Positions 1 through 12,000 of a stretch of DNA of 64,000 nucleotides are shown here, piece by piece. The position numbers and the translations under genes were made by a program. Each line of letters begins with the position of its first letter. Position 1 is the stretch's first letter. Where the stretch lies: NCBI RefSeq assembly GCF_050948175.1, contig NC_135202.1, forward strand, positions 10,044,001 through 10,108,000, in the 5' to 3' direction. Under the pieces are notes generated by a model that had not been told where the DNA came from, ran no database searches, and saw only the letters and a list, made by a program, of their open reading frames with translations. This stretch comes from Xylocopa sonorina (taxonomy: Eukaryota; Arthropoda; Insecta; Hymenoptera; Apidae).

Positions 1-1194
1 AGATCTAAGAGAATTAACGCGTGTCGTTGATGTAAAAGAAGGGAAGGAAAGAGAATTGGATGGAAATAAGGCGAGACAGAGCTAGAGACAGAGGAGGGAA
101 GGACAGAAGTGTGCTTGGTAATTTTTTTTTTCTTTTTCCCGCGCGCTTCGACAAAATATCTTTAAATAATCGTTCCACGAGCAGTTTCTTATCGACAAGT
201 GACAGACTAGATTACATACTTATATTACAATTCGACTTGCCGGAAGTCGCCAGTCGCGTTGAACCGCGGCGATGGCCAACACCAGCGAGAGCGACGGTCC
301 ACCCTCTCTCCCTTTAGCGCGTTTCGACGTGTCGTCGCCTTGGAACGGAACGTGGAGGCTTCTGTACGGTTCTTGGAGCGTGCAATTGAAAGACGTGGTG
401 CGACGGACGCGGATAAAACGTGACCGATCACTCGATGGGTCCATCGATCGTGCCCCGAATGCGTTTCGCCGGCGGACCTGCGTCTCGAATCGACCCTTCG
501 AATCTACGACGAGATGCTTCGAGGAGCCGGATAACTTGTTGCTACTTTAAACGCGACGAACGACTGTATCGTTCCCACTTTGGTTTCGACACATTCGCTG
601 CGACGATTCTTTGGAAATCAAAACTGTCTACGAACTTCGATTCAATCGTTTTACAGACTACTCTTCTGACGAATTGTTACTCGTTTATTATTGTCGTCGG
701 TGAACGTCGATAAAAGAGCGGACAATTTCACAAAACTCCTCAGCATAAACAACCAACATCCCCTAATACATTCGCAACGAACACGAAGAATCCATCGACA
801 ACCCTTTGCACGGTCAAGCTCGTGGCACGCTAGCGCGAGAAGCACCCAACTCCCTTCCATCCCTCACCATACAAAACGTCGCTACCATAAAAAAAAAACG
901 TACATCTACATACGTTCGTACCAAGCACGAAACTACGAAGCCACCGTCCAAAGGGCCCAACCAAGTACCACCCCGATCCACCCTAGCCCAAAAACAAACC
1001 CAAATGAACTCGAAATGGTAAAGACTACCTCGTGTCTCCATCGAGCAGCGAGACGAAGAGCGAGAGTATCCGTCAGGTCCGCTGTTAACCGTTCATCCGG
1101 ACAACGCGATCGTGGCGAGTCGCGACAGGGAGATCGCTGCGTGGCCAATCATGGTCGGGGGCGGCGGTCCGACGGTCTCGTGTGCCGGACGGTG
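1..1194. other. 3' flank and probable 3' UTR of Hmx
   Basis: No second gene is seen here. Open frames on both strands lack recognisable domains, and several are antisense to the GC-rich Hmx exon. The first 530 bases past the stop are the likely 3' UTR if the AATAAA at 684-689 is used. Confidence 0.5.
684..689 (-). terminator. candidate Hmx polyadenylation signal AATAAA
   Basis: The plus strand reads TTTATT here, which is AATAAA on the Hmx strand, about 505 bp past the stop codon. It is the first canonical hexamer I noticed in the 3' flank. Use of this site is inferred; a more distal site outside the window is possible. Confidence 0.4.
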
Positions 1195-2036
1195 TTATTG
1201 CGAGGAGGACTGGGCCTGTTGGCCGTTGGGCGGCGGCGGTGGCGGCGGCGGCGGTTGCGGGTGCACCTGGTGCGGGAGCAGCGTGTGCGGCTGCACGTGT
1301 GCAGGATGATGGTGGTGGTGTTGGTGGTGATGGGAGTAGAAGATCGGCTGCGCGGTGGTCGGTGGACAGGTGGTGCCGACGCCGACACCGACGCCTACAC
1401 CGACGCCCACGGAGTGCGAGAGCGCGGACGTCGCGACGGACGTTGGTGCCGTGACGGAGGGCGGCGCGGCGACTGAGACCGCGGAGACGCTGCCGGAAGT
1501 ACCGCCGCCAGCGGACGCCTCGTGGTAGAGTATGGGCACCCTGACCAGTCTCTGGGCGGCGTGCGCCATGTTCGCCGCCTCCAGCTCGGCCGCCAGTTGC
1601 CTCTTCCACTTGTTCCGCCTGTTCTGGAACCAGATCTTCACCTGGGTCTCGGTCAGCCGCAACGAGGCGGCCAGGCCCGCGCGTTCCGACGAGGACAGGT
1701 AGCGTTTCATGTCGAACGTGCTCTCCAGCTGGAACACCTGGGACCGCGAGAACACCGTGCGCGTCTTCTTCTTGCGTTTCATGCTGCTCGAGTCGCGGCC
1801 GTCGACGCCGACTTGGACGCTGTTCTGGCCGCCGCCGCCGCCGCCACCGCCGCCACCGATCGTCCCCGTCCCGTTGCTGGCGCCGCCGTGCAGGCTCGTC
1901 GAGTTCGTCGACTCGCCCTCGCCGTCCGCCTCCTGGCAGTCGTCCTGATCGGGGAGATCGTCGTGGCCCTCGTCGCCTGTCGAGGGACTCCGCGTACGGT
2001 GCAGCCGGTCCTCGCCGGTCTCGTCGTCCAGGTCGT
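1195..2036 (-). CDS. Hmx: Hmx coding exon 3 (homeobox exon and stop)
   Basis: The acceptor is TTGCCCACAG, ending at 2037, and the stop TAA is at 1195-1197. The exon begins with an acidic segment (DDLDDETGEDRL) and a Gly run. The homeobox is at 1594-1773; helix 3 reads KIWFQNRRNKWKRQ, with W48, F49, N51 and R53 in place. The HMX signature block follows (QLAAELEAAN...LVRVPILYHE). The C-terminus is low complexity: a Val-Gly repeat, a His-rich run and a Pro run of nine. The homeodomain is complete with no missing key residue. Recognised directly from the sequence. Confidence 0.97.
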
Positions 2037-5000
2037 CTGTGGGCAAAGGGAGAATTCCGTTGGTTGAGCGGTGCGAGGTTTGGGTAATTGTCGGCGGGCT
2101 GGTGTTTGGAAGGAGGTTCGATTTCGAACGATTGCGCTGCGATCTGAAAATGGGAAAGGACCCTATTCAAAAACCATATGTTTTCGCCCCCAATCGATTT
2201 TGTTTAAACTTTGCATATTTGTAGATCTATATGTGTCTCATCAATTGCCAGAGTCTCTATCTGTCGGGCCTTTTAATAAAGGAGGGGGAGGGGGTCAAAG
2301 TACGCATTTGGCGAAAGATTTCGGAGGCTATAACTTTTGATTAAAAAAAGATATCGACTTGAATTTTGCGTCAAAAAATCACAAAAAAATTAGGCTTTCG
2401 AATGCTGTATAATTTTTTCTTTTTTCGGAATTTTTAAGTAACTTTTTATGCTTTTTTCTAGTTTTCGGGTTAGTGAAAAATTGCGAAAAATTGCTATTCC
2501 CAAAATAGGTATCCCTAGATTTTAACAAAAAACTCAGTATAGGAAGCTCATTTTATGCTCTTTAAGTGGTATAAATCTTACCCTGGGGAAACTTTTTGTT
2601 TAAAAGTTATAACATAATATTCGTGTCGATGCGCAAGCTGTGGACGCGAAATTCGAGCAAAACAAATGCTTTTCTTAACATATTGTGACTTATTATTAAA
2701 ATTATTATCATCGGAGATTGAGATTATTATTGTACTAGGAAGAATTCGTTTCTAAAATACTTTTTAATTTAATGTTACTTACATTTTTTAAATAATATTA
2801 CACGGGACAAAATTAAAAGACAAACTTCGGCAATTTCTCGTCGCATAAATAATATTAATGAAGATGATGATGCAATAATCACCATATGGGATGGTACTTA
2901 TGTTTATTTGCATAAAAGTACGAATTATCGCTTCCAAAGAGTGATGTATAGTGGTAAAAAAAAAAAAAGAACTTTTTAAAACCGATGCTGGCAGTAACTA
3001 CGAATGGTTATATATTGGATGTTTTTGGTCCAAATAAATTGTGGGCAGCAACAGTATCTGATGCAGATATCTTTAGATTTATTATGAATACCGATTGGTT
3101 TAAGAACTTTTTCAAACCTGGTGATATCTTCATTCTTGACAGAGGCTTTTCCTACGTAAAAAATGAAATACTACAAAATAATTACAAAGTCGTCATTCCT
3201 GCCCTGCTAAAAAAAGGAGTTAAACAACTATCAACCTCTGAAGCAAACGAAAGTCGAGTATGCACCAAACAAAGATGGGTAGTAGAAAGTGTAAATAGCT
3301 CACTTAAAAGATTTAAATATTTCAAAACAACTATAGCTTCAGAATGTGTCCCAAAATTGTTTGTAGATTTTAAAATTGCAAGTGCTCTTCACAACGCATA
3401 CTTTGAACGAATATATAGTGATAATGATGATCCAGAAGTGGCTTCAACTTTATTAAAAGACCTAAATAAACCAAATATAATGCAGCAAATTGTAGAATGC
3501 GAAGGTCTTGTAAAAAAAATAAAAAACTTTGAAAACATGACATTAGAACATTATGAAAACTTCCCAGCCTGGACATTAAAGTGCTTAAAATCGTTCACGG
3601 GATCATATCAATTATCACTTGCAAAGTCGTATATAGCGGATCACTTGCTTTCTGGAAAGTACCAATTTTTTATCAGCAAGGAAAGCTATCTTCCAGACTT
3701 CAGCAAATATGGATTGGATATTCAGACACCATTGTTCATAAAAGCTAAATTGCAATCACGACACTGTGATCAGAAGCTTTATTCGATATTCACTTTAATT
3801 GATATCGCACAGCCCACAATTACGTCTGTCAGAAGTTATTACTGCCAGTGTAGAAACGGAGCGAGGACTGTTGGTTGCTGTGCTCATGTGTTAGCAATAA
3901 TATGGTACCTGGGATTTGGACGATACAGTGATCTATCAGCACCAGCTAATTTTTTAAACATACATTTTCCTCATATAAGACCAACATCGGAAGATACAGA
4001 AGGTGAAGATAAATAACATACAAAAGAAAAAGGACATCTAGAAAAAGAGGAATAATGTAAGTAACATTAAATTAAAAAGTATTTTAGAAACGAATTCTTC
4101 CTAGTACAATAATAATCTCAATCTCCGATGATAATAATTTTAATAATAAGTCACAATATGTTAAGAAAAGCATTTGTTTTGCTCGAATTTCGCGTCCACA
4201 GCTTGCGCATCGACACGAATATTATGTTATAACTTTTAAACAAAAAGTTTCCCCAGGGTAAGATTTATACCACTTAAAGAGCATAAAATGAGCTTCCTAT
4301 ACTGAGTTTTTTGTTAAAATCTAGGGATACCTATTTTGGGAATAGCAATTTTTCGCAATTTTTCACTAACCCGAAAACTAGAAAAAAGCATAAAAAGTTA
4401 CTTAAAAATTCCGAAAAAAGAAAAAATTATATAGCATTCGAAAGCCTAATTTTTTTGTGATTTTTTGACGCAAAATTCAAGTCGATATCTTTTTTTAATC
4501 AAAAGTTATAGCCTCCGAAATCTTTCGCCAAATGCGTACTTTGACCCCCTCCCCCTCCCTTATTAAAAGGCCCGACAGATAGAGACTCTGGCAATTGATG
4601 AGACACATATAGATCTACAAATATGCAAAGTTTAAACAAAATCGATTGGGGGCGAAAACATATGGTTTTTGAATAGGGTCCTTTCGTTTCAACTATCCGT
4701 GGCCGGGTTTCTTTTTCGGTTCTTTTGAGTTGCGATTCGACATGTCGTTTCTCGACTCTGTCCCATGCGAGCATCAACGCAGAGGCGTTTCGTTCAACTC
4801 CTCCTGGTATCCTTCAAAGGAGATTCGATCGTCGGACAATCGTTGCTTCGTGTTCGTCATCCGTGCAGAGGCTGCGCGGACGACTCTTAATAAATAATAA
4901 CGGGGGGGGGGGGGGGGTGGTTTAAGAGGAGATCGCGGAGATTTGAATGGGGCCGGAGTAATAAGCTGTGGAAACTAATCTCCAAGTTCTGGACAATGAG

Positions 5001-5966
5001 TACGGTTGGTATTGCTGGCCCGCAGCGGGCATCGATCTCGCCGCGAAAGCGGAAGCTATAGACGGCGGACGCTTGAGCGTCTTGTCGTCTAGAATGGACG
5101 ATAATCCATTGCAAAGTACCAGGCGGATAAGATAATGTGCGGTGGGTTTTTGGCCATCCGCGGCATGGAAAAGCTGCTCGTCGATAACGATTAACGATTG
5201 CTCGTCGATTTGCCAATAGAGGCGGCCGCGCGTACGCGGTAATGGAAACGTATGCTTCGAATCCGGACGATGATCGGTAGTTTATCGTCATTGGGGTGTG
5301 CGCGGAGGGGCGAAATGGCCGCCGCCGTTGTAAATTTCCCGGTGGTCCCAATGAACGCAACGAGACGCGTTCATCGTAACTTAAATCGAGCAAATCGTCG
5401 CAATTTTGGCAAAAAATTCCCAGCGATTAACGCACGCGCGGCTGGAAATTTACGCGACCGCGCGTGTGTCTGTGATTCTTAAATTTTATCAGGTCTGTTT
5501 GACTCGACGATCGTTGATCTCTCCCTCCCCCCGCGTTTCACTCGAAAATAAAAACGCTCGAGCCATATCGATTACGCCTCTTGCCATCGTAAGCAAAGCG
5601 AACAAATGTTTGGTCGCCAGAGGATCGGCGAGTTTTTCACGCGCGATGAAAATCGACGAAACGGTAAAAAAGTGATGAAAACGATTTTTTTATCCTCCCG
5701 ATTCTTTTTGATTTCGCTCGATTACGATATAATTGGCGGGACTAATAAACCGGAGTAGAGATTCCCGCGCTGGCACGAGTTAGCGGATCGCGCTATTTAT
5801 TCGACGATCGTTGCATGTTGCAGAAACAATTTGGCAAACGCTAAACGCGTTAATTAACCGGTCCTTTTAAGCGTTTTCCTTGTCCGTCGCCCTGAACAAA
5901 ATCGTCGAGATATTCGTTTCGGTATCGTCGATCATCGGTGCGAATAATATTCGTGTACATATCAGT

Positions 5967-6008
<42 letters not shown>

Positions 6009-9000
6009 TCTCTCTGTCTGATCAGGTGGATTCGATAAATCAACCGTGGCTATTTATCGCGTCCGAGCGTCCCGTTTAATATTTAGTCGATTGATAGTCC
6101 CGCTAATTAATATTCTATTTATCCATTTTGACATAATTGCCCTCGGAATATCGGTTGTAGCCTGTGTTTCATCGCCGGCGATGAAATATTTGTCGTTCCA
6201 GCACCGGTTCTTCGCGCCTTCCGCCGCAAAACCCGTACTCCGCGCCTCTGCCCACGATCTCGCTAATCCGTTGTGAACACCTCGTGTTTCGCGCCTCGGT
6301 TTTACCAGCTCGCCGAGGAACACCTACAATTTCTCTGCTGCTCCCCTCGTGTCTCGGGTTCGCGTATTTTTCAACGTTTCTTTCTCTCCCTTTTTTTCTT
6401 TTCTACGCGTGAAACGTTGCAATTTTTCCGTTCCTCGTTTTTGTCCAACGTCCACCGTAATCTACGTATCTCTGTGCACAAGTTTTGCGTTACCGGTCGA
6501 AAGCTTGTTTCAACGGGCGCAGAGTTAAAAGAACGAAACGCGTCGAGGCGAAGGGAATCGCTAAATTCTGGCAAAGTGGTTTCCATCGACCGATAATCGT
6601 GTTTCCAACGGAACGTTTGAGACGCTCGTCCGCTGTCGGAACAGACGCGAGCTAGGATCGTCCACGTGGGTACGCAACGGGGTGGCAAGAGCGATCGACG
6701 CGGTGTTTACGCGGAATTACCAGCGATTCTCGCCGCGGGTGCAAGCGACGCTCGTCCAGCAGGCTGCCAAGTATTTTGGCGAAGTGGCAGGAGTAAAACG
6801 ATCGGCGGGTAAGGCGATCGACGTTGGTTTGTCGTGGTGGAAGCCGTGGAAGCCGTACTCCGTCGTCCGTCCACGCTCGCGTTTATACACTTACGTGGGA
6901 CGCGCGGAGGAACCCTCGCCTTGCCCTTTTCTCTTCGTCAACGGCCACCTCTCGTTCCTTTTACGACCCACGCGAATCTTCCCGTGGCGTATTTCATTCT
7001 GGAGCGATTCTTCCCATCCACGGGACCCGCCCTTATTTATCTCCACCGTGGAACCAAATAAAAACCGATCGTCCTCGCGATCGTGGGCTCGTCTTCTCAA
7101 AAGAAAGATGGTAGGACGAACGTTCGCGGCGTTCACTGTAAACGCGTCATCGCAACAGTTTTGCAAAAGGATCGTTTTAACGGGGGTGTAATCAGTTTGT
7201 TGTTCCAGCGTCGATTGTTTCTCGTTAGCCAGGGTTGATGCGCGCGGAAGAAACTGCGGCAATTGGCTATTATTTCATACGTTGGCCCAGCACGATACGG
7301 AATTTATGCTCAATGGCGGAGATGCATCGTTGCTATTCTCGACCGATGAATGGTCTATTTACAGAGACCGGATAGGGCAGAGCGTTTGAAACGGGAGGCA
7401 CGATTTTCCGTCCGCGAGCTGTTCCGCGCGAGAATGTTTGCGAACTCTCTATTATGCCCGACTAGCCTAAATTTATGATTCAACAACTCGATGCGATTTC
7501 ACGCGTAATCGTGCCGCCGCGGTATATGCCGAATGTTTATGCATGATCGCGGACCGCGTTTTGCCGACTGGTCGAATCGTTTCTAATCGGTTCATTCGAC
7601 GTGGAATTCAGCAGCAAATATTTCCTGTGGCGACTGCGAATTCCCAGTTCCGCAAATTCGTTCCGTCCACCTCGAATGGAAATTTACTTCCATCGCTTAA
7701 GGAATTAACTAATCCACTTCTCAGATTAATTGACCAAAGAGACAAGCTAAGAAACCAGCCCGAACTAATCGACGATCCTCGTTCCAAACTAAGGACCGCT
7801 TAACCCCCATTAAAAAATGATGGAATTACGAAATAGTCGTTGCTCGACTTCCACCATCGAGGTAACCTCGATGCACCCTCGGGTACGGCCAATTACGACC
7901 CGAAAACCAGCCCATCCGCCGGGGTAATCGAACAAGGCGGCGCTTTCACGATTATTAATAGCCACGCGCGGATACGTGGGCTGATCGCGTTCGAGGACTC
8001 ACCCCTTTGCGGGAAGGACGCGGACGCGGGACTGACGCGGCTGAGGGTGCCCACCACGTCGCTGGGCGACGGATGCTCGAGCGTCTGCAGGCCGTGCGTC
8101 GGCCTCCATGGGAACGGCCAACCGGCGCCGCCAGGCAGGACGCCGCGGATCCCGTCCGCGTCGACGATGTCCGATTGGCCGGTGACCTGGACAGCGTTGC
8201 TCAACGCCGACGTGGCCGCCGCTAAACGGGAGTGGTGCTGGTGTTGCTGTTGCTGATGAAGGTGTTGCAACGTCGACGGGAAGAACACGCCACCCACGCC
8301 GATCCCGACAGGATAGCGACCCGCAATCAGCGACGACATCAGGCCCAATCTGAAAGAAACGAAGTCTTGTCAGTTCGTCCGATGGTTTTCATTTTTGGAT
8401 TCAAAGTTTTCCTTGAGTTACTGATAAGAAGCGAGGACTCAGATGACTTGACAGGAAACTTGTGATGTTGTAACAGGCGATTGAGATGGAGAATGTGTGG
8501 CAGATGAAGTCTAACGAGAGGCTCTGGCGATTCACTCGCAAGTTTTCCATCGGCGTCCGTTAAAAATTGAAGATTTAAGGTGTTGGTAATCGACGATCGT
8601 AGGTTGAGGAATCGCGTTCGCGCGTGAGTTCGATTAACCGGCGTAAGGATGCTGATAGGATCGGTCGCGCGTCAGGGTGGCCAGGCTCCCGGTCCGGGAT
8701 CGTTTCGGGGCGAGGCGGTGGCGTAAAAGTGAAACCGTTAGCGAAATGTTTGCGCCGGTTGCGAGCCGTTTAAAGCCGCGCTCTAAATAAAACAGCGCTA
8801 CAAAAAACGCCGGGGGATTAAAAACACAGCGGCGTTTTCCCAGCGTGGCTGAAACGTGGCTGAATGTGCTGGCTGGGCTCTCCCTGCTAAGCTTTACAGC
8901 CGGAACGTGGCCGTGTCCGAGGCGTCGAGCACGATTCACCCTGCCCCCCTTCTCTCTCTCTCTCTTTCTTTCCAAAAAAAAGAAGAGAAGAAAAATAAAA

Positions 9001-12000
9001 AAAAAATAAAAAAAATAAAAAAACTCAGGCAAACGTTTCCAAACCCATTTATCCGGTCCACGGCAGCTCGTGGAAAACGAGTACCATTCTCTTCTTGTTG
9101 GGCGCGCGCTCGCGAAAAAACGAAGCGTTCCTCCGTGCACCAACGGGCGATTCTTCGCGATCTTCCGGAAGCCATTAACATCCGCTCGGTTAGCTACGCT
9201 CGATTCCAGCCGGTTCAAAAGGAATTTTCGAGAGTTATGCCTATTAAGGGCGACGCGGGCTAGACAACAATGACACCAGCCTCTCGTTATTAACGACGTG
9301 AATCCGCTTACGGGATTCCGATGAATCGGGGGATTGTGTAGGTAGCCGCGTTCAGGATTCTTCGCTGGTTAACACCGGTAGTGCGATTCGGATTCGACGG
9401 AGCGAACGACGGATCGGGTAGAATGGATTCTCGCGAGGGCTCGCCCGATGGCTGAATTATCGAGGCGTTCAGCGAATGTGAAGTGGAACGGTTCTTCTAA
9501 TTAAAGAACCTCTTCGAGTTGTTGGGGAAGAATTGCCCGAGTGAGAGCCCCGAGCGAAACAATGCCCGGCCGGGATATAATCGCGGTGATAATTAGGGGT
9601 TTGAAAGTTTCGCGCGTAAATATCTGCGAGCGGTTTCCTTCCAGTTTTTCACGGCTGGAAGAAGTTTTCTGGTAAATAGACCTCTTTCTGGCGTCGGCCT
9701 GAAAGGTGCTCTTAATTGTAGATTAAGGTAAATGGAGCTCGCAGTGATACCTAAACCTGCCCAGCCAGGGGACAAATCCCCAAATCCGGATATTTGTAAA
9801 TGGAACTCCTCGAGGTTACGTCCTCTTAAGTGCTGATCTCGCCGTGGATATTCACGGCCAGAGTTCTCGTTCTACGGCCTTCGCTTTTCAATCGACACGC
9901 AACTGAATGTACTCCTCGCGCACCAGCGGAGGCTGGCTCTTTGCTCGACTGCAGACGGACCTTCAGACGTGTGCAAGAACTGACCTGCGATTAGACCTCT
10001 GCTCCGTGGATCGTCTCGACTAAACTCGAACGTCCTCGAGATCAATATTTTCCAACCATTAAACACTCCTCCTCGTACAATCCGCGTCTAATCTTTCCGC
10101 AAATTTATTTGTCCTCGTTTCCAACACTCAACGTACCCCTCGTCCCAGCATCATCGACGCTCTTCGCAGGAGTGTCTAACCGTCCGCAACCCTCCGCCAT
10201 CGGACACAGTCGAAACATCGACGAGACCGTCCCCCAGGCACGTAGCCCTCGGCAGAGCTCTCAATTATACCAGCCATTTTGCCGGGTCGCGTGTCGGAGG
10301 GCCGCGATCGTTACTCCTGATCAGCGTCGCCGGGCAAGTGCAGCTGCGAACGCTTGACGTCGCTACGCGGCGGCGAAGGCGGCTTAACGGTACGGGCCGG
10401 CGATTTGCGGCGGCGATTTAGCCGGTAGTCATCAGAAATGTAGGTTCGAGCGGATCGCCAGCGTCCGTGCTGGCAGGCGAGAAGCCCACCGGCTCGGAAG
10501 CCATACCCGGCCATCTACCCTCGTCGCTCGTTCCATCGCCGATACGGCCCGCGAGCGAAAACCGTCCGATCGACGCTCGATGGCTCGCGACCGCCTTTCC
10601 GCTCCTACGGTCTGGCTCGACGACGAAGATCGCGCGACGATGACCGTCCGGTCGATGCGATGCTTGCGGTGGGATTCCTTAATCGCTCGGAGTTGTCGCG
10701 CGCCGTTCAGGGACACCGGTTTCCGGGTCAGAAATTAGCGAAACTTGGCCTCGAAGAATTCTACGAAGGATCTTCCTCCTTAAACAGCCATTTCGCGGGA
10801 TACTTTCGCGAAGAGTAACTCGCAGGAAATGACATTTCCTGGTAGCGCAACGAGAGGCGTCTGAAATCGGTCCACGGACAAAGATGTTACCCACCACCCG
10901 ACGCGTACCCGCGAAGTATCATAATTACCCGGCGTCTTCCGCGCGTGAACAATCGCGGCGAGAGAAAAAGATGAGAAAAGCCACGCAATCCCGGTTTTCT
11001 CGCATCGATAGCGAGACAAGATTGCGGGACGGCGAGAGGGGCTACGAGGGGTCCGAGCAAGGGGCCACGTCGACGGATAAGAAAGAGGAAACGCAAAAAG
11101 CGTAGTGGCTGCCGGAGGCATCGGCCATACAGATGCCCCGGGAAAGATAAAAGAAATCTGACAACCGCCTGTTTGTAAGCATCCAACGGCCGGGGTGGCC
11201 GTTTTCTAAGGAGACCAGGTATAAACACCCAAACACTCCTCTGCTCCTCGAGGAGGAGGCCGTTTTCGTCGAGACCGCGCTCCACCTTTTTCTGCCTAAT
11301 TCTTGCGCGGCTTACGTCCTCTTGCCTGGTAGCCAGCAGGAATGAATGGCCGCGAGGGAAAGAGGCCTTTCTTCTCTCCTTTCTACGGGCGCGACTCTCC
11401 GCTCTTGCTCCGGCTTCTTCCTCCGCTCGATCGATTCCACGAGGGCTCTTCTCCCTCTTTCTCTCTCTCTCTCCCTCTCCCTGTCCCTCTCTCTCGAGTT
11501 CCTTCGATTCCACTGGCAACGCTGACGCGATACATCTTCCTCTCTTGATTTCTCCGCGGTCGCTGAGCTTATTGGCCCGATATCGAGTGGCTGCCAGAGG
11601 AAACTCGTTGATTACGCGCCACCCACTCCAAGCATAACCGGATAGGGGTGGCTTTGACGAAACGCCGCGGTGATCATACCGGGCTGTTGCGGGAGAAACA
11701 GGACGGTCTACGATATTTTCTTCCAGCGAAGTATACATTCAGAAGATTCGAAGGGACGAGCACTCACTCTTCAATTACAAAGTGAAATCTTCAAATTTTA
11801 TCCCCTGCCGTCAATAAGCGAAAAGTTAAAAGAAGTAACAGCGTTTCCACTGTGAAAAGAACCGTCCATTGAGATACCCCGCTACTTTGCAACAACCCCG
11901 CAGTCCCAATAGAGAACATCCAATGTCCTGTCGTATTCAACGATTCACCATCGCCCACTGGTCAAGCTTTCGATTTCGTTCGCGGTGCAGACTCCTCAGC

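Larger units (their letters stand above)
2154..4685 (+). mobile_element. PIF/Harbinger-like (ISL2EU/IS5-type) DNA transposon with long terminal inverted repeats
   Basis: This is a 2532-bp element with inverted repeats of 632 bp at 2154-2785 and 4054-4685. The outermost shared sequence is GAAAGGACCCTATTC. The arms read as nearly identical by eye, with only isolated substitutions seen, for example GCTGTATA against GCTATATA. The element is clearly more AT-rich than its surroundings. Between the arms lies a DDE transposase relic transcribed on the plus strand, opposite to Hmx. I could not identify a convincing target-site duplication: the bases just outside the arms differ. Near-identity of the arms suggests recent insertion or recent gene conversion. 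The family name is inferred from the transposase type (DDE_Tnp_4 plus SWIM) and is not certain. Confidence 0.85.
2037..8002 (-). other. Hmx intron 2 (5966 bp)
   Basis: The intron begins GTGAGT at 8002 and ends CCCACAG at 2037. It holds the transposon at 2154-4685, a G16 run, and a (CT)n tract near 5972-6004. The remainder, 4686-8002, is ordinary mixed sequence with scattered TTAATTAA and ATTA cores. Open frames at 6682-7191 and 7543-7803 have no recognisable content. Confidence 0.85.

Noticed and set aside
691..1476. 261-codon plus-strand frame at the Hmx 3' end
   Set aside because: It crosses from 3' flank into the antisense of the Hmx exon; no domain, no splice context.
1085..2170. 361-codon minus-strand frame overlapping Hmx exon 3
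   Set aside because: An out-of-frame shadow in GC-rich coding DNA. The homeodomain lies in a different frame.
2152..4688. A target-site duplication for the transposon
   Set aside because: Bases just outside the arms (TGG on the left, GTTTC on the right) do not match; adjacent AAA/TTT are part of the inverted repeat itself.
10887..11738. 283-codon minus-strand frame in Hmx intron 1
   Set aside because: Arg/Glu-rich content from CT/GA repeats and CpG-rich DNA; no recognisable domain or conserved look.
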